Below, piece after piece: positions 62,191-64,000 of a stretch of DNA of 64,000 nt. The stretch covers positions 806,001-870,000 of the forward strand of contig JBQEQX010000001.1 in assembly GCA_052043515.1 (NCBI GenBank), given 5' to 3'. Numbering within the stretch: position 1 is the stretch's first letter; the number at the start of each line of letters is the position of its first letter. The stretch comes from Ehrlichia sp052043515 (GTDB lineage Bacteria; Pseudomonadota; Alphaproteobacteria; Rickettsiales; Anaplasmataceae). Below the pieces are notes generated by a model. The model was not told where the DNA came from and made no database searches. It saw only the letters and a list, made by a program, of their open reading frames with translations. Position numbers and translations under genes: made by a program.

Positions 62191-62823
62191 ATGAATCGAA
62201 GAAGAGTCAATTTGTTATTTAGTAAATTTCAAGAACATAATCGCCATCCGCAAATAGAGTTAAAGTATACTAATAGCTTTACTCTGTTAATAGCAATAGT
62301 TCTGTCTGCACGTACTACTGATGTTAGTGTAAATAAGGTTACAGGCAAATTATTTGAAATTGCTGATACTCCAGGTAAAATGTTATCTCTTGGTGAAAAA
62401 AATCTGAAAAATTATATAAGTACAATAGGATTATACAATTCCAAAGCTAAGAATGTTATTGCTCTTAGTAAAACTATTGTAGATCAGTATAATGGTGTTG
62501 TACCTTTTGATTTTGATGCTCTTATAGAATTACCTGGTGTAGGAAGAAAAAGTGCAAATGTTTTTTTAAATACTTGGTTAAGTTTGCCAGCTATTGCTGT
62601 GGACACTCATGTATTTAGAGTAAGCAACCGATTAGGACTGGTTAAGGAAGATAATGTGTTAAAAGCAGAAAATGCATTGTTAAATGTAATACCAAAAAAA
62701 TGGTTGCTATATGCACATCATTGGTTGGTGTTACATGGTAGGTATATATGTAAATCGAGAAAGCCGTTATGTAGTGAATGTATAGTACGAGATTTATGTG
62801 AATATAAAGGTAAAATCGTCTGA
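62191..62823 (+). CDS. nth: Endonuclease III
   Basis: Nth is a bifunctional glycosylase/AP lyase removing oxidised pyrimidines. The intact 210 residues have the helix-hairpin-helix LPGVGRKSANV with the catalytic lysine, the catalytic aspartate in AVDTHVFRV, and the C-terminal 4Fe-4S ligands CKSRKPLCSECIVRDLC (C-x6-C-x2-C-x5-C). One oddity: the usual LSAQATD loop reads LSARTTD, so the DNA-inserting glutamine (Gln41 of E. coli) is arginine. Confidence 0.95.
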   Translation: MNRRRVNLLFSKFQEHNRHPQIELKYTNSFTLLIAIVLSARTTDVSVNKVTGKLFEIADTPGKMLSLGEKNLKNYISTIGLYNSKAKNVIALSKTIVDQYNGVVPFDFDALIELPGVGRKSANVFLNTWLSLPAIAVDTHVFRVSNRLGLVKEDNVLKAENALLNVIPKKWLLYAHHWLVLHGRYICKSRKPLCSECIVRDLCEYKGKIV

Positions 62824-63091
62824 GTGAGTGAAATGTAAATTATACTTATTAAAATTAATGCTATGTGATAGTTCTGTGTCGAATTGGTGGATCATTATCT
62901 AAATAAATTGTATGATATGGGTTTTTTATAAAGAAATTTTGTAGAAGTTTATGTAGTCCTATTAGTAGCTGTGTTGTGTGTAATCTTAAAACTTATGTAG
63001 TATATAGTTATGGGAGACTATCTAAAATGATTGACTATATGCATTTATTTTCCTACATTGATGATGTCTTTGTAAATTAATTGGATATTGT

Positions 63092-63694
63092 ATGTGGTTA
63101 AACATAATTGGTACTATTACACGGTTCAAGTGGGCTGCCGTTGTTATACTTGTTTTATTATTGATGTGTGCAGGAACATTTTCATGGCTAAATAACCGTA
63201 GTGAGAAAAAGTCACATCAAGTTGGTGATATGATGTATGATGCTTTAATAAATGAAGTTAGTAGTGATGAAATGATAAGAATATTAAATGATGTTGCTAG
63301 CATCGGTGGGTGCAATTATCAGTATTTAGCTAAATTTAAGTTGGCAAGTCTTTATAGTGAGGATCAGGTGGATAAAGCGCAATCTGTATACGCAGATTTA
63401 GCTGCTGATAAAAGTCTTGTTCCAGAATTAAGAGAGTTAGCAGAATATCTACAAGTTGTAATGTTACTTAAAGGTGATGACTTGGATTTATTAAAGAATA
63501 AAGTTCAACAATTGTTGTCTGAGAAATCAAATGTCTATAAGTCGTCTATAAGAGAATTAATAGCAGCTTCTATGATCAAAAATGGTGATATAAATGATGC
63601 TGTTGGGATGATAAAGGAAATAGTGAGTTCTTTTGATACTGACCCAGTGGTGTATAAGAACTCTATGGATCTATTACAAATTTATGAAAATTAG
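63092..63694 (+). CDS. Membrane-anchored TPR-like protein (YfgM/DUF2659 type)
   Basis: A 200-residue protein with one N-terminal membrane segment (residues 14-32, with a basic flank RFKWAA) and a helical, TPR-like periplasmic region (KFKLASLYSEDQVDKAQSVY, then AEYLQVVMLLKGDDLDLLKN). The layout fits the YfgM/TPR_21-like family, known in Rickettsiales as DUF2659. YfgM in E. coli assists periplasmic chaperone handover; the role here is inferred. htpG starts 72 bp later. Confidence 0.7.
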   Translation: MWLNIIGTITRFKWAAVVILVLLLMCAGTFSWLNNRSEKKSHQVGDMMYDALINEVSSDEMIRILNDVASIGGCNYQYLAKFKLASLYSEDQVDKAQSVYADLAADKSLVPELRELAEYLQVVMLLKGDDLDLLKNKVQQLLSEKSNVYKSSIRELIAASMIKNGDINDAVGMIKEIVSSFDTDPVVYKNSMDLLQIYEN

Positions 63695-63766
63695 TGAGTT
63701 TGAAAAACTTGAAAATAGTTTATGTAATTGTTACTTATCTACCTATAGTGATTTGAGAGGGTTAAT

Positions 63767-64000
63767 ATGCAAGATGTTATAAATTCTGAAAAGTTAAAAT
63801 TTGATGCAGAAGTTGGGAAAGTATTGAAACTTGTTATACACTCTCTTTATACTAATAAAGATATTTTTTTAAGAGAATTAGTGTCTAATGCTTCTGATGC
63901 TTGTGATAAATTACGCTATGAGTCTTTATCTAATCAGGATTTAATAGATGGGGATCCTAATTTTAAGATCGTTATCAGCGTGGATCAGGATAAGAATAGG
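63767..64000 (+). CDS. htpG: Chaperone HtpG (Hsp90), 5' part, cut by the window end
   Basis: The ATG at 63767, with GAGAGGG about 8 bases upstream, opens 78 residues of an Hsp90 N-terminal ATPase domain. These are LKFDAEVGKVLKLVIHSLYT, NKDIFLRELVSNASDACDKL (with the ATP-contacting Glu and Asn) and FKIVISVDQDKN. The frame is open to the last base, so the rest lies outside the window. Confidence 0.95.
   Translation, partial: MQDVINSEKLKFDAEVGKVLKLVIHSLYTNKDIFLRELVSNASDACDKLRYESLSNQDLIDGDPNFKIVISVDQDKNR

Noticed and set aside
1..64000. CRISPR array, insertion sequence, prophage or integron
   Set aside because: No regularly spaced repeats, transposase or integrase motifs, or terminal inverted repeats were found on either strand.

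Overview
The window looks like a chromosomal segment of an Ehrlichia-type alphaproteobacterium (Anaplasmataceae, obligate intracellular, tick-borne). The grounds are a very AT-rich sequence, only about three quarters coding with many 300-2500 bp gaps, single scattered tRNAs, a reduced set of alphaproteobacterial housekeeping genes (hdaA, pleC, a DivL-like PAS protein, ppsR, coq7), an ankyrin protein, and lineage-specific proteins I cannot match to any broad family. No insertion sequence, prophage, rRNA operon or CRISPR array was seen.

Layout. 1-8.5 kb: tail of an unknown gene, thiD and hdaA (overlapping), an AI-2E/PerM-type permease, tRNA-Leu and rpsD, iscX, a DivL-like PAS protein without kinase domain, a GNAT acetyltransferase, pgpA and a small lipoprotein. 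8.7-14.8 kb: tRNA-Lys, tRNA-Leu, then the proteostasis run tig-clpP-clpX-lon, all forward. 15-25.7 kb: tRNA-Met, fmt, trhO, ppsR, thiE with an N-terminal extension, a CorC/HlyC transporter, yggT and ftsK. 25.9-36.5 kb: an unknown membrane protein, argD, pleC, mutL, dprA, fabF and acpP. 37-43.8 kb is accessory: a 500-residue protein with a basic, NLS-like tail, a 2.5 kb void, and an 876-residue ankyrin protein whose 3' end overlaps rpmG. 44-49 kb: a degenerate second PgpA-like protein, dsbB, coq7, mnmA, and a PilT homologue that has lost all its ATPase motifs. 49.8-56.3 kb: five tandem genes on one strand that I read as a single divergent paralogous family, three membrane-anchored and two not. 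57-64 kb: uvrD, gyrA, nth, a YfgM/DUF2659-like TPR protein and the start of htpG.

A dominant technical feature is 37 single-base frame breaks in 24 genes, each at an A/T run of 5-9 or a G/C run of 5. 33 read as one base too many and 4 as one too few. Essential genes are hit (gyrA, fabF, clpX, ftsK, rpmG). After correction every gene becomes one open frame of normal family length. I therefore annotate whole genes across the breaks and treat the breaks as probable sequencing error, not decay.

The best candidates for undescribed biology are the five-gene family (49855-56290), the NLS-tailed protein (37020-38522), the PilT pseudo-ATPase (48021-49027), the motif-less PgpA paralogue (44064-44773) and the kinase-less DivL-like protein (5734-6880). 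All functional claims rest on reading motifs by eye; no database search was run.
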